Source of the DNA: Girardinichthys multiradiatus | Taxonomy: Eukaryota; Chordata; Actinopteri; Cyprinodontiformes; Goodeidae | Assembly: GCF_021462225.1 (NCBI RefSeq) | Contig: NC_061816.1 | Span: 13,851,390-13,915,389, forward strand | DNA: 64,000 nt | Direction: 5' to 3' | Part shown: positions 21,172 through 33,250 of the stretch, one piece after another | Layout: each line of letters opens with the position of its first letter | How positions within the stretch are numbered: position 1 is the stretch's first letter | Notes under the pieces: model-generated | Told to the model about the DNA's origin: nothing | What the model saw: only the letters and a program-made list of their open reading frames with translations | Databases searched by the model: none | Translations under genes and position numbers: made by a program

Positions 21172-23848
21172 TGAACCCCTCCTTGACCACCACCTTAACG
21201 TGGTGGAGGGGTTTGAATGCTCAAATGATCCTAGAGGCTATGTTGTCTGGGGCCTAAATGCCCCTGGTAGGGTCTCCCATGGCAAACAGGCTCTAGGTGA
21301 TGGGTCAGACAAAGAGTGGTTCAAGAATCCCTCATGAAGAACAAAATATCGAGGCACGTGACGTCGCCCGGTACGGCGGAGCCGGGGTCCCATCCTGGAG
21401 GGGAGGAATGGCCTCCCCGATCTGAATCCGAGTGGTGTTTTGTTATTGGACTTCTGTGCTAGTCACGGATTGTCCATAACGAACACCATGTTCAAACATA
21501 AGGGTGTCCATCAGTGCACTTGGCACCAGGACACCCTAGGCAGGAGGTCGATGATCGACTTTGTTGTCGTATCATCAGACCTTCGGCCGCACTTTTTGGA
21601 CACTTGGGTGAAGAGAGGGGCTGAGCTGTCCCCTGATCACCACCTGGTGGTGAGTTGGATCCGCTGGAGGAGGAGAAAGCCGGACAGACTTGGCAGGCCC
21701 GAGCGCATACTGAGGGTCTGCTGGGAACGCCTGGCGGAGCCCTCAGCCAGGGATGTATTCAACTTCCACCTCCGGGAGAGCTTCGACCAGATCCCGGGGG
21801 ATGTTGGAGACATAGAGTCCGAGTGGACCATGTTCTCCGCATCTATTGTCGATGCTGCTGCCCGTAGCTGCGGCCGTAAGGTCTGCTGTGCCTGTCGCAG
21901 CGGCAATCCCAGAACCCGGTGGTGGACACCGGCAGTAAGGGATGCTGTCAAGCTGAAGAAGGAGTCCTATCGGCTGTGGTTGGCTTGTGGGACTCCTGAG
22001 GCGGCTCACGGGTACCGTGAGGCCAAGCGTGCTGCGGCCCGGGCTGTGGCAGAGGCAAAAACTCGGGCCTGGGAGGAGTTCGGTGAGGCCATGGAGAAGG
22101 ACTACCGGTTGGCCTCGAAGCGATTCTGGCAAACCGTCCGGTGCCTCAGGAGGGGGAAGCAGTGCTTCGCCAACACTGTTTATAATGGGGGCGGGAGACT
22201 GCTGACCTCGACTGAGGACATTATCGGGCGGTGGAAGGAGTACTTCGAGGATCTCCTCAATCCTGCCATCACGCATTCCGTGGTGGAAACAGAGGCTGGG
22301 GACTCGGGGTTGGACTCTTTCATCACCCAGGCTGAAGTCACCGAGGTGGTTAAAAAGCTCCGCGGTGGCAAGGCTTCGGGGGTGGATGAGATCTGCCCTG
22401 AGTACCTCAAGTCTCTGGATGTTGTAGGGCTGTCATGGTTGACACGCCTCTTCAACATTACGTGGCGGTCGGGGACAGCGCCTTTGGACTGGCAGACTGG
22501 GGTGGTGGTGGTGGTCCCCCTTCATAAGAAGGGTGACCGGAGGGTGTGTTCCAACTACAGGGGGATCACACTCCTCAGCCTCCCTGGTAAGGCCTACGCC
22601 AGGGTATTGGAGAGGAGAGTCCGACCAATAGTCGAACCTCGGCTTCAGGAGGAGCAGTGTGGTTTTCGTCCCGGCCGTGGAACACTGGACCAGCTCTATA
22701 CCCTCTACAGGGTGCTCGAGGGTTCATGGGAGTTTGCCCAACCGGTTCACATGTGTTTTGTGGACCTGGAGAAGGCATTCGACTGTGTCCCTCGTGATGC
22801 CCTGTGGGGGGTGCTCCAGGAGTATGGAATCGGGGGCCCTTTATTAGGGGCCATCCGGTCCCTGTACGAGCAGAGCAGGAGTTTCGTCCGCATTGCCGGC
22901 ACTAAGTCGGACCTGTTCCCGGTGCATGTTGGACTCCGGCAGGGCTGCCCTTTGTCACCGGTCCTGTTCATAACTTTTATGGACAGGATTTCTAGACGCA
23001 GCCAAGGGCCGGAGGGGGTCTGGTTTGGGGACCAGTGGATTTCGTGTCTTCTTTTTGCGGATGACGTGGTCCTGCTGGCCCCCTCTAGCCAAGACCTACA
23101 GCATGCCGAGTGTGAAGCGGCTGGGATGAGGATCAGCTCCTCCACGTCCGAGGCCATGGTACTCGACCGAAAAAGAGTGGCTTGTCCTCTTCAGGTTGGA
23201 GGGGAGTTCCTGCCTTAAGTGGAGGAGTTTAAGTATCTCAGGGTCTTGTTCACGAGTGAGGGAAGACTGGAGCGGGAGATCGACAGACGGATCGGTGCGG
23301 CTGCCACAGTAATGGAGGCGCTGTGCCGGTCCGTTGTGGTGAAGAGAGAGCTGAGCCGAAAAGCAAAGCTCTCAATTTACCGGTCGGTCTACGTTCCTAC
23401 CCTCACCTATGGCCATGAACTTTGGGTCATGACCAAAAGAACGAGATCCTGGATACAAGCGGCTGAAATGAGCTTCCTCCGTAGGGTGGCCGGGCACTCC
23501 CTTAGAGATAGGGTGAGGAGCTCGGCCATCCGGGAGGGGCTCGGAGTAGAGCTGCTGCTCCTCCACATCGAGAGGAGCCAGTTGAGGTGGCTCGGCCATC
23601 TATACCGGATGCCTCCTGGACGCCTTCCTCGGGAGGTGTTCCAGGCACGTCCCACCGGGAGGAGGCCCAGGAGACGGCCCAGGAAACGCTGGAGGGACTA
23701 TGTCTCTCGGCTGGCCTGGGAACGCCTTGGGCTCCCCCTGGAGGAACTGGAGGAGGTGTCTGGAGAGAGGGACGTCTGGGCGTCTCTGCTGAGTCTGCTG
23801 CCCCCACAACCTGGTCCCGGATAAGCGGAAGACGACGAGTACGAGTAC
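21172..23848 (+). mobile_element. Rex3: Rex3 non-LTR retrotransposon (RTE clade), internally deleted
   Basis: The reverse transcriptase region contains perfect matches to the two published degenerate Rex3 primer sites (22490-22509 and the complement at 22940-22960), as I recall them from the fish literature. The element has its 5' UTR (hairpin CCACCACCTTAACGTGGTGG near 21188) and its 3' end (GATAAGCGGAAGACGACGAG at 23820-23839). The first part of the ORF, most of the endonuclease domain, is missing: UTR sequence joins coding sequence near 21400. A 91-bp direct duplication flanks it. Its GC content is far above that of the surroundings. Confidence 0.93.
21401..23824 (+). pseudogene. Rex3: Rex3 ORF: endonuclease remnant, reverse transcriptase, C-terminal domain
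   Basis: The frame is open from the deletion joint to 23215. A TAA at 23216-23218 follows, then the same frame continues to TAA at 23822-23824. Order: the end of the APE-type endonuclease ([20 protein letters not shown], then PDHHLVV), then reverse transcriptase with [49 protein letters not shown] and the catalytic FADD at 23054-23065. The C-terminal part holds LTYGHELWVMT, LRWLGHLYRMP and a basic GRRPRRRPRKRWRDYVSRLA. A few residues between LQ and ECEAAG are lost, and a GTG run is expanded (GVVVVVPL). The leading third of the protein is missing, so it cannot move itself. The TTG near 21440 is not a real start. Confidence 0.92.
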
Positions 23849-23939
23849 GAGATAATTGACATGAAATGTTTAGATTGAAAAATGGTATATTTTTATTTAA
23901 ATCCTTGACGTTTTATGTGAAAAAACACGAGGTTAACCT
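23849..23939 (+). repeat. Right copy of the 91-bp duplication flanking Rex3
   Basis: Matches 21081-21171 over its whole length with four substitutions. Confidence 0.88.
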
Positions 23940-24129
23940 ATCAAAACTGTCTCCCCCAAGAACTTTATGGAGAAGAGAGCAACTGGTCAGGCAGTAAAGT
24001 TTGACCACCTTGCAACCATGTTCTTTTAAACTGCTGAAAGACAAGGAGGCAAAACTGTCATCATTTTTAAGGCCGATCTGACCCACATGCAGAGAACACT
24101 CAAACAGAGAAACGTTTAAAGAATTTATT
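23940..24129. other. Target sequence right of Rex3
   Basis: Short unremarkable stretch between the Rex3 duplication and the next repeat. Confidence 0.5.
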
Positions 24130-24740
24130 AGCAATTTGTGATATGTACAAGGAGCGAAGTTTCAGGGAAGGCCATCTGAGTGGAAGGGTAAACAACAAGG
24201 TGAGTTCAGATTGGGATACAGACTTGCTAATTCTGTGGTTAGGCTTAATATTTGGGTGGAGCGATCCGCCAGGGGGGAAATGGTTGTGAATCAGGGACAG
24301 TGAGGTAGCGCTGATTCCGTTGGGGCTTCTTGATGATCCAGGAGGAACCGTAGGAGGGTGGACAGGGTTTGCTTAACCAGACAGAGGTATCCAGGGTGTC
24401 CCGCTGCATGGAATAAATCCAGAGTCCAGACTGTGATCAGAGATCTCCAACAAGGAGCAAGGCTGAGGTGCCTAAGACAAGGTAAACAGACTGTTAGTAA
24501 AATTCCTCATAAAACAATCACAAGATACAAGGTATATGGCCAGGGAGTACTACCACGAAGGGCAAAAACACTCAGGCGCAGAAGTGCAGGTAAGCCGGCT
24601 TCATATAGTCTTCTGAACTGATGAGTCAATGAAGAACACCTATCACACCTTCGGTTGTCCATCTCCGCAGCCCTTAGAGGTGGAAAAAGGAAGCAGCAGG
24701 CACAGAGACAACCAGACTGACAAAAACTAAGACTGCAAAA
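24130..24740. repeat. Non-autonomous interspersed repeat (tentative)
   Basis: A GC-richer block with the style of non-coding fish repeats: A/T-rich ends, GGAGCGATCCGCCAGG and GGTAGCGCTGATTCCG in the body, and AGACAACCAGACTGACAAAA at the right end. The only frame (87 codons at 24358-24621) shows no known domain. Its boundaries and family are not fixed. Confidence 0.4.
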
Positions 24741-27700
24741 CAGAAATGTATGTATACTGCAGTTAAAATTTCATGAATATAGATTATTATGGCTATAATG
24801 TCCATATTTTTGCCATGTTTATTGTGATAGCAATAAAGACACATTTAAGAAATGTAAAAAATAAATAAAGGAATACTTGTTGAAAATTGGAATTGACATT
24901 ACTGCTATCATATACTGCTGAGCAATTTCTAATAAGTTACAGTAGTGAATATTTAGGATCCTTAAAAACACTTATCTAATCTAAAGTGAGATCCTTTTAA
25001 AACATATTCCAATTTAAAAAAAACAAAACAATATAATATAATGTTTGATATCAATAAAATATTTTATCAAGTTTAAAATCAAATGTTATTTTTCTTACTC
25101 AAGTATACCTTCCCTTATAATCACACAGAAATGATTACAGTAAGTTTACTGTGATTTTCATACAGACACACTTAAGAAAAGTGAGACAGCAGTGATTTTT
25201 AAAATCAGGCATTTAATCTAATTTTAGATCAATTCCAATGAATGAATAGTTAAGATCAAAGTTAAAATTCTAATCAAATCTCAAGAAGTGAAATTAATAC
25301 AAGGGTATGAGCTGGAGTAGAAGAAAGTCAGCAGGTCCTTTTTAAATATACCACAAATGAAATACAAAACTTAAGCGTTAACAAGTACAATTTTTCTATT
25401 GGTTTAAATGAAATAATTGTGGCAGGGGAGCACTCCTTTGTCTGCAACATGTGGCCAGATAAAACATTAGTTCCATTTTAATTTATTTTTAATTTTGTCA
25501 CTTAAACAAATATCACAATTTATCTAAACAAACAAATAAATTAGCAAATCTGCAAATCTGCAAAAGGCGCCTGAAAGAAAAACGTAAACAAAAGAATCAT
25601 GTTTATAACCTAACTGCCTTGTCGGGTATTACTAGTGTACCTAAATGTGTTTCTTATTCAATGTTTTGGTATGCTGTATAATCAAACAAAAATAAAAACA
25701 GCATTTTAAAAAAAGACCTAGGTCCCCTTTACATTATTGCTTATCTGCTTTCATTTCAGTGACATGGAAAGACATGATGACTTTGAAAAATAATGCTCTA
25801 GCATGAGGGATGCTCCTATCACATTCCATGCATATTGTCCATATGCGCCGCTGCTACACCATTAACCTATAACATTATTTAATCTCATGTAGCACTACAA
25901 AGACGCTCTCTGTGCGCTGATAAAGATTCACTCACCTCAACATGCAGGATGCTAGAAAATAAAAATCTAACTGACCACTTCTTTAGGATAACTTTGTGGC
26001 AAGTGGTAAGTAAACAAAGAGTAAGTAAGTTAAAGGTCCTCTCAGAGAGGTTAGGTCTTTTCATTAGGTTGGAAAGGGGATCTTGTTGTCGCCACTGTGT
26101 TCTAGGCTAAATAATTATTGAGGTTAAATCAGCAAAAGACAGTATTAGTTTTATCTACAAGGAGCTACTCCATAAGATAATAAATTGTCCAATATTCAAG
26201 CTCTTAGGCAGCACTGCATCTGAAACAAAAGTATTTCTTTTGTGAAGGTCACTAAAGGAGCTAATAAGCACTTCTAAAACACTGCAGTTAGGTAACTGTG
26301 TCTGCTTCTGTATCCACAAAGGTAAAATATAAAAAAATATATAGAAATGCAGCTACCTTCCCATTGCCATCACTCATTTTACGTCCTTTGGTGTCAGCAC
26401 AATATTCTGAAGTGTTTATGTGTAAACAAGATTCATCATATTGTAGCTAGAGGGAACAAGGTAGGGAAAGTGGCAGAGTTTAGAAACACCTGAATTCAAG
26501 ACCCTTATGTGACGGCAGCAATTCAGTTTTTGCATCACGTTTCGGCAGTTCATTTAACCTCTTAAGCCGGAGGGTCTATTTTCCAAAAAATACATACGGC
26601 ATTTCTCAACTTGTACAATGCCTAAACTGCTAATCTTGGTATCAACTAACAGAAAAGTCCTGGAGGATGATTATTATATTGATGATTATTCTGGGCCTGA
26701 AACAAACGCAATAAATTGTAACTGCAACCACCGAGTGACATCTGTAGCTGGTCTGGTGTCAACACAACAAGGAATTTAAAGGTTATACATGTTTAGACTT
26801 TTTTGCATGGTGTTTGAGCGGTGGTCAATGAATGAATGAATGAATGAAGTAGATACTTTTTTAGAGGAGTCTCAAATGAAAATATGGACATATGACAAGT
26901 GTGTGTCAGTCTCAGAGTTAGTCAGCTACGAGTGTGTTATTGTTGGTAAAGAGGCCAAGTCCACTTGTAAGAGGACCTTCAGGTTAAAAATACAGCAATG
27001 GAAGTTTACAATGGCGAACTCAATTAAAACTGAGAGCCTCTTTTGTATGGAGAAACATTCTCATGAGTGTGTTATCTTCTAAGATATGTCCAATTAAGCA
27101 ACCATTCTAACTATACTTTGCTATTTATGCAAGAGTTTGACTGGGTCACAGAATGGCTAAAGAAACCTTTTCCCCCTCAAAGGTCTAGGAAATAAGTCTT
27201 GCGATGTTGGTTATTACTAATGGGGATGCATGTAGTTCTCTAAAAAGTTTATTTTGTTTCAAACAAAATGTAACATGAGTAGTTAATAATTAAGGTGAAC
27301 AGATCAGCTGAAACTGATGTGTATTTGTACCCTCTTAGCCAGTGATGAATAATTTAAATAAAATCAGTATGAAGGTTTCGAAATGCTTATAAGTGGTTTT
27401 CCAAATTGCTTATAAGTGAGATTGCAAATGCACTCTGCAAAGATTGCCTTCACCTTCCAGCTGTGAATCCGGCATCAAATTGTTAGGTGAAATGAATCAA
27501 AAAGATAATTTACTAATCCTAAATGGAAATTAGATTGTGGCTCCAAACTTACATCCCATAAATTAAAGGGTAATAACATCCATCTGCAAAAATCAAAACA
27601 TGGCCATTTGGCTAGTTGACAAGAGTGGCTCTCAACACAGCCAATTACCACAAGAGAATAACCACAGTGCCACCACCATAGATAATAATATAGACTTGGG

Positions 27701-27804
27701 AACAAAGCTGGAAACATAGGAAAGATGCATACTAGTAGTCTTGAAAATGGGTATTCAGTTGCTCTATTTGCTCCATTTCACAGGTGCCCATCTATATGTG
27801 CCCA
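24741..27804. other. AT-rich stretch without recognised gene
   Basis: No gene or transposon motif was found. It includes a short (AATG)n run at 26826-26847. The longest frame (80 codons at 26840-27082) begins inside that microsatellite and has no recognisable domain. Confidence 0.45.
26826..26847. repeat. (AATG)n microsatellite
   Basis: Five tandem AATG units. Confidence 0.85.
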
Positions 27805-27842
27805 TTTGTATGTACGAACCTGGCAATAAAGCTGATTCTGAT
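27805..27842 (+). mobile_element. 3'-end-only fragment of a Rex1/Babar-type LINE
   Basis: TTTGTATGTACGAACCTGGC followed by AATAAAGCTGATTCTG matches the minus-strand 3' end of the LINE at 39498-39540 with two or three differences. Only about 38 bp of the tail is present, as expected from an extremely 5'-truncated insertion. Confidence 0.7.
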
Positions 27843-29358
27843 AAAGCTCTAAAGAGGGTCCTAATAAGAATTGTCCCAAAAATTGGAGAGGGACAAATTA
27901 AGTTTTCTTTGATTATACTTTAGATTATATCCTAGGAAGGCCATTCAATGAAAAAGGTTGAGCACCACTATGACGCTTTATTAGCAACATCTACTCTGTG
28001 TCTTATGACTCACTTCCATTTTAACATCACTTGTCATAAACCTCCTGGATTACATTCAGAACTGCAGTTATATTTTAACAAAGACCAAACGGTTAATGCA
28101 GGCAACAACATTAGAAGAATTGGAAACCATCAGCAAAGAACTCTTAGAACTAACGCAGCACTAATTTCAGTTCAGACCAGATTTCTACTGAACACATGAC
28201 TCAAAATATATTTAAATTCCTGTAGTTTTACAGACTGAAACATAGATTTGTCATGGGATCTCATGTGTCACTCACTGTCGCATGTCTCAACAACAAGAGT
28301 GGATAATTGATGCCCTCAGTGGCTGGCGTACCACGTTTTAGATGTTTCCCTGCTTGAACATGCACTGCATAGAGGTATCTATGAATTTCATGAGGCTGAT
28401 CTGACCAGTCTAACTATTTAGGATTTTGAACTAGAGATAAGTAAATGCAATGGTTAATTAGACACCAATTTCAGCACCACCACCAGCAGCAATGTACAGC
28501 AATATTTGCTTATGGTGCTGACACTGGACAAAACACAGAGGTGATTCAACTCTCATTCCCCCTTTTTGGGCATGCAAATCAGCAATACAAATCTCAAAGG
28601 GGTGCAATGAAGTAACTTTTTTGTCCTTCATTTTTGTGGTGTCCCTAGATCTTGCTACCCTAGGTGGTGAGCCATATTACTCATTTTATTAAAACTGCTA
28701 GCTCATAAAGTTACTGTATGAGGTAAGTGATATTTTTTTACTCAATTAAATGTCATCATTTTTTTGGGGGGTACCATTTTACCTCTCATTTAGTCCAACT
28801 TCTATTTGTTGCCCAACTTCTGACATCTAAAGTGTTAAGCATGTATAGCATCACATATTATTTGAAAGGATTTTATGGTATAAAGAAAAAACTGTGTAAA
28901 TATTGAGTTTTCCAAAACGTTTGTTTTAAACTAGTTAAAACTGTAGTTGAGTTCCTTCATGATTTGGTGTTAATCTTGACAAAATTGATCCACAGGGTGT
29001 ACCTTAAGGAACCATGTGAGCATACTTTCTAGTTATAACAGCAGTGAGATCTTTAACTTGACCCTGTGGTCTACAGAGCGTAAAATTAGTCTCGGAATTG
29101 GTGTTCAGCCCTTCAGCATCTGTGGTGCCTCTTTTCAACTTGACTCTAAATCAAATTAAGCCAATCCTTCTTGATCTCATTAAAACCCATTATAAGTAAA
29201 CTCCACAACTTGTGCAAATTGTACCATCAAGGAAAGATACTGTTTCATGATAAAGGCAGAATGGTTAGCTAGTGGTCAAATGCACATCTAGACGGCATGG
29301 TTAGTTAGCTCGAAGTCAATGCATTGAAATAAGCTCATTTAAAACAGAACACCCTTTG
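27843..29358. other. Unique stretch without recognised gene
   Basis: No motif was recognised. Its last 8 bp (29351-29358, ACCCTTTG) form the left target duplication of the next Rex3 fragment. Confidence 0.5.
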
Positions 29359-29853
29359 AGAGCTGAGCCAAAAGGTAAAGCTCTTGATTCACTGGTCGGT
29401 CTACATTCCTACTCTCACCTATGGGCATGAACTTTGGGTCATGACCGAAAGAATGAAATCCCGGATACAAGTGGCTGAAATAAGCTTTCTCCGCAGTGGG
29501 GCTAGGCACTCGTGTAGAGACAGGGTGAGGAGCTCTGCCATTCAAGAGGAGCTCGGAGTAGAGCCGCTGCTCCTCCACATCAAGAGGAGTCAGCTGAGGT
29601 GGCCCGGACATCTGTTTTGGTTGCCCCATGGACGTATTACTCAGGAGGTGTTCCAATGGGAGGAGGCCTAGGCAATGGCCCAGGACATGCCAGAGGTACT
29701 ATGTCTCTTGTCAGAGCTAGGAACACCTCGCGCTTTCCCCAGAGGACCTGGAGGAGGTGTCTGGGAAGAGGAAAGTCTGGCCGTCTCTGCTTATAATGCT
29801 GTCCCCACAATCCGATTCTGGATAAGCAGAAGATGATGAGTACAAATACGAGT
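29359..29853 (+). mobile_element. Rex3: Rex3 retrotransposon, 5'-truncated copy
   Basis: About 495 bp corresponding to the last sixth of Rex3. It starts at AGAGCTGAGCCAAAAGG (matching 23346 onward) and ends in the same GATAAGCAGAAGATGATGAG tail as the larger copy. It is flanked by an exact 8-bp duplication ACCCTTTG (29351-29358 and 29854-29861). The truncation is typical of abortive target-primed reverse transcription. Confidence 0.92.
29384..29824 (+). pseudogene. Rex3: Rex3 C-terminal coding remnant
   Basis: The frame reads SVYIPTLTYGHELWVMTERM, then RDRVRSSAIQEELGVEPLLL and LRWPGHLFWLPHGRI, matching the C-terminal domain of the Rex3 copy at 23380-23824. It is lost after about 29670 through small deletions; the last conserved block (EEVSG...) is in another frame. 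Reverse transcriptase motifs are absent because of 5' truncation. Confidence 0.88.
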
Positions 29854-30128
29854 ACCCTTTGTGGCAGACATTGCTTGCTCACCTTTAATGCTTTCTTTAC
29901 TGTGTCACATTTGAGTAGAACAGATTTAGTTTTTCTAACAATTTCGAGAGAGTGTTTTGAAATGTTCTCCATGCATAACATAATTGTATTATCCTCTTTC
30001 AGGGTTTCTTTGTGCGTTAGAGGCCCAATAATTTTTTTCTCAATAACAACATAAAGTTATGAGGTTATAAAGTGGGATGCCCTTCATATTTATTGTAACA
30101 TGTTGTAAAGATGCACACAAACCCTTAA

Positions 30129-30132
<4 letters not shown>

Positions 30133-30163
<31 letters not shown>

Positions 30164-30190
30164 TATTTATTTATTTATTTATATATATAT
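30133..30190. repeat. (AT)n then (TTTA)n microsatellite
   Basis: About 14 AT units at 30133-30160 followed by tetranucleotide TTTA units and another AT run. Confidence 0.9.
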
Positions 30191-31006
30191 TTTTTTGTTT
30201 GTTTTTTTTTTTTTAGTAGCATAAGATTTTGGAAACCTTTAGTTTGAGTACATTTATTCAAAGAGGTGAAAAATATTTTATGAAGAAAGCTTAATGTTTA
30301 ACCAAATTACTCTGACCACACTAACGGCCATCACCAAACCTCACAGTCAACAAACTGCAGCAATAACTGGCATTTTGTGGTCACCAACTCAAATTCACAT
30401 TTTATTGAGGACAACCAACGTTGCCTGAATCTAAAATAGAAAAAAGAAAAAAAATCACATTTGTGTTATTTGGAGTGTTGTAAAAATCAGAAGTGGGTAA
30501 CATTTATTTGGAAGTATGTCCCTTGGAACCTTGTTAGAGTGCATGGCATCTTAACACTTTTAAATACTAGGTAAATCTAAATACAAATCTGGTGGACACT
30601 CCCAGAAAACCAAAAATTGATCATTATTGGATTTTTTTAGCAGAATGCGGATCCACAAAAGATGGTCCAATGAACACAGAAAAGGTTAACTAAAAAAAAC
30701 AAAAAAACAGCTGCAGGTGTATAAGCAAGCAGGGTGTAATCTTGTATTCTCTTCATCCTTCTTTCTCTCCTCCACTTTTTCCTCCTTTTCTCCCCTTTTT
30801 CCCCCATCTCTCTCATTTTTGAGCTTCTTTTTTCCTTTTCATTTCAGTCTCTGTGTCCGTAACAATTGAAATATTCCCAAAGAAGTTTATAATAAAGTTT
30901 ATTTTATAAATATCAAGCAGAGCTTCAAAGCATTAGCTGTGATGCATTAGCTTGTGAAAGTAAATCTGTTGGGCAATTTCTTGGCACTCAGACAATTCAG
31001 TACAGT

Positions 31007-31026
31007 AAAAAAAAAAAAAAAAAAAA
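31007..31026. repeat. Poly(A) run
   Basis: About 20 consecutive A residues. No retroposon body was recognised upstream. Confidence 0.85.
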
Positions 31027-32859
31027 GAAAAGGTTAACTAAAGTTAACTAGTCAAAAGACTGTAAACCATATACAAAGCCTGTGAGCTTAAATGAAGAAA
31101 AGGGGGCATTAGAGACGACACAGGACGCTGGACCATCCAAAGAAATTCTACAAAGATGGCCAAAGATCCCTCTCTCTGTATGCTACAATATTGTTTAATC
31201 TGTTTTAGACAGTTGTGCCAATATATGTAAAGGGGACAGTATCCTAGACTGATATGGCAATGCAAATAATTGTACTCTTTGTGGAATCTCTTAAGATTGA
31301 GGGAATTTGGTGTTTAGCAAATGTTTCACCATTCTATTATAATGTAGTTTGCAAAGCCTGGTAGGGTGCATATCTTCTGAATTCCTTCCATTTCAAAGCA
31401 ACACCACAGTGAGCACTACGCACTCAACACTATAAACAGTGATACAGTTAGGAGGTTGAGTCAACAAATGTGGTCGAATTTCAGCAGCCACAGAGAAAGA
31501 GCAGCAACACATTGTTAAGGAGATTAGAGGAACAGTCAGAGGAGAGAATCGTCTTTACTTTAATCCCATATGGGTTTAAATGGAGACGAGCAGACGCTGT
31601 TTGAATGTCTGTGAAACCGGGGCAACTGTCAGTTTGGTGAAAAAAAGAGAGAAAGATGGAGTATAGCCAACAACCAGAGCTTCTAAAAACTGAAAGGTGT
31701 AGCAAATGTTTTTTGGGAGATGTATGAGGAATGCAGTGAGTGCGTGACTAAACTTAAAATTAGTTTGGCACTAAAACACAAGATCTTTCACACTTCTTTT
31801 CTTCAAGCCAAACAAAATACTTTCATTGGACTTACATTACAAAGTATGTGAGTGAACTAAGGTTGTAAAACATAAAATACAACACATTTTGTTCCTTGAG
31901 TTAGAATGACCTGACAAACGAGAATCTAAAGCCCTGCTTTGTCAGAGTAAGAATATGGTACAACCATTTTCCAGTGTTCACACTGTTTGCTGGAGTTTTC
32001 TGCCTCTTTAAAATACTGTATCATGCTCAATACAAACTCTCTGTACATTAAATCTCCAGGGGGAGAGTTATAATTAAATGGATGCAGAAAAGTAGTTGGC
32101 ACCCAAGTGTAGTGCAAATAAATGTTAGATTGGCTGTGTAAAATTGAAAGACTAATTAAAAAAGCTGCATTTATAGAGTGGGAAAATAACATTTTCGAAT
32201 AATGGGGACCTTTTGGTACAAAATGGGCAATACTGCCAATGAAGACTGCAAATAGCTGCACCATTTAAGTTCTAAAAACCACTGGATTTTTTTTCACTTT
32301 ACAACAAAAGTCAATTAGCATACCTTGACTCAGATGGAACAAACTAATCAGCGATACAATCATGTAGTTCGGTTAAAACGCCGTCAGTGTTTTTGTGTGC
32401 CTTTTCTGTGCCTCAAAGCAGAATATCTTTAAAAAAACATTATGCTATATAAAGTGTTATGTGATGCCATTGTCAAATTTGAAATTAGTTACAATGTGCA
32501 CAAAGTATATTTCTTACTCAGTAGTTGTTGTTTTTTTTTCTGTTAAGACCTTACTAAATCCAATCCCAAACCACATTTAAAGGGATTTATATTAACGTCT
32601 TATCTGCCCAAACCATCAGTACTTACCTGATTGGACCTAAATGCTGCCTTGAATACAGTTGACAGCAACATTTTACTCTACAGACTCAATTAGGACAAAA
32701 CTTAAATTTTAATAATGGCAATGACCTTCAAAGAGCAAATACATTTGTACATTGCTCTACGATGGTGTATTTTGTTTACATTTTTACTTTTACATGTAGT
32801 AATTTATACATGCATGTGCAATCCACCCAGGCAAGTTCATCAACAAATTTCACTAGTTA

Positions 32860-33250
32860 CTGGTTCATTGGGCCATGTCTGCTTGTCTACTGGGACTTTT
32901 TTTACTTCCAGCCATCTTTCAGGTTTACAGGGAATGGTCTGAAGAAGAGAAAAAAAAGATTAGATAGATTGGACAGATTGGTCCGAGATGATAGAAAGGC
33001 AACAGTGACAGATAAACTTTGGTCACAACCAAGGTATGCAGAACATTATCTATGAACGCACAATACATCAACGGTAGAAGACCACACCAAGTGCATTCCT
33101 GTCAGCTGACAACAGGAAAGTGACGGTACAGTCTACACAGCCAGTCCAAAATTGGACATTTCCTGAGTTCCAGTTCCAGAAAGGTATGAGACACATATAA
33201 CAAACTGCTTGGTGAACAAGTAAGAAGAGTGTATGCGGAAGTGGCAAAAA
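32860..33250 (+). pseudogene. Old Tc1-like transposase relic (N-terminal region)
   Basis: The plus strand carries TACTGGGACTTTTTTTACTT and TTTACAGGGAATGGTCTGAA, then RLVRDDRKATVT, then QPRYAEH and an AGAAGACCACACCAAGTGC stretch. In order these correspond to the DNA-binding half of a widespread fish Tc1 family (recalled, not aligned). Several stops interrupt it and the DDE domain is missing. Confidence 0.55.

Larger units (their letters stand above)
29862..32859. other. AT-rich stretch with simple repeats, no recognised gene
   Basis: Contains an (AT)n/(TTTA)n microsatellite, a pyrimidine-rich tract at 30745-30845 ending in TTTCATTTCAG (acceptor-like), and an A-run at 31007-31026. Open frames up to 112 codons (31926-32264, minus) have no known motif. 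Confidence 0.45.

Noticed and set aside
21637..23859. Several 60-177-codon frames overlapping the Rex3 ORF on both strands
   Set aside because: High GC content gives long chance frames; Rex3 in the main frame explains the region fully.
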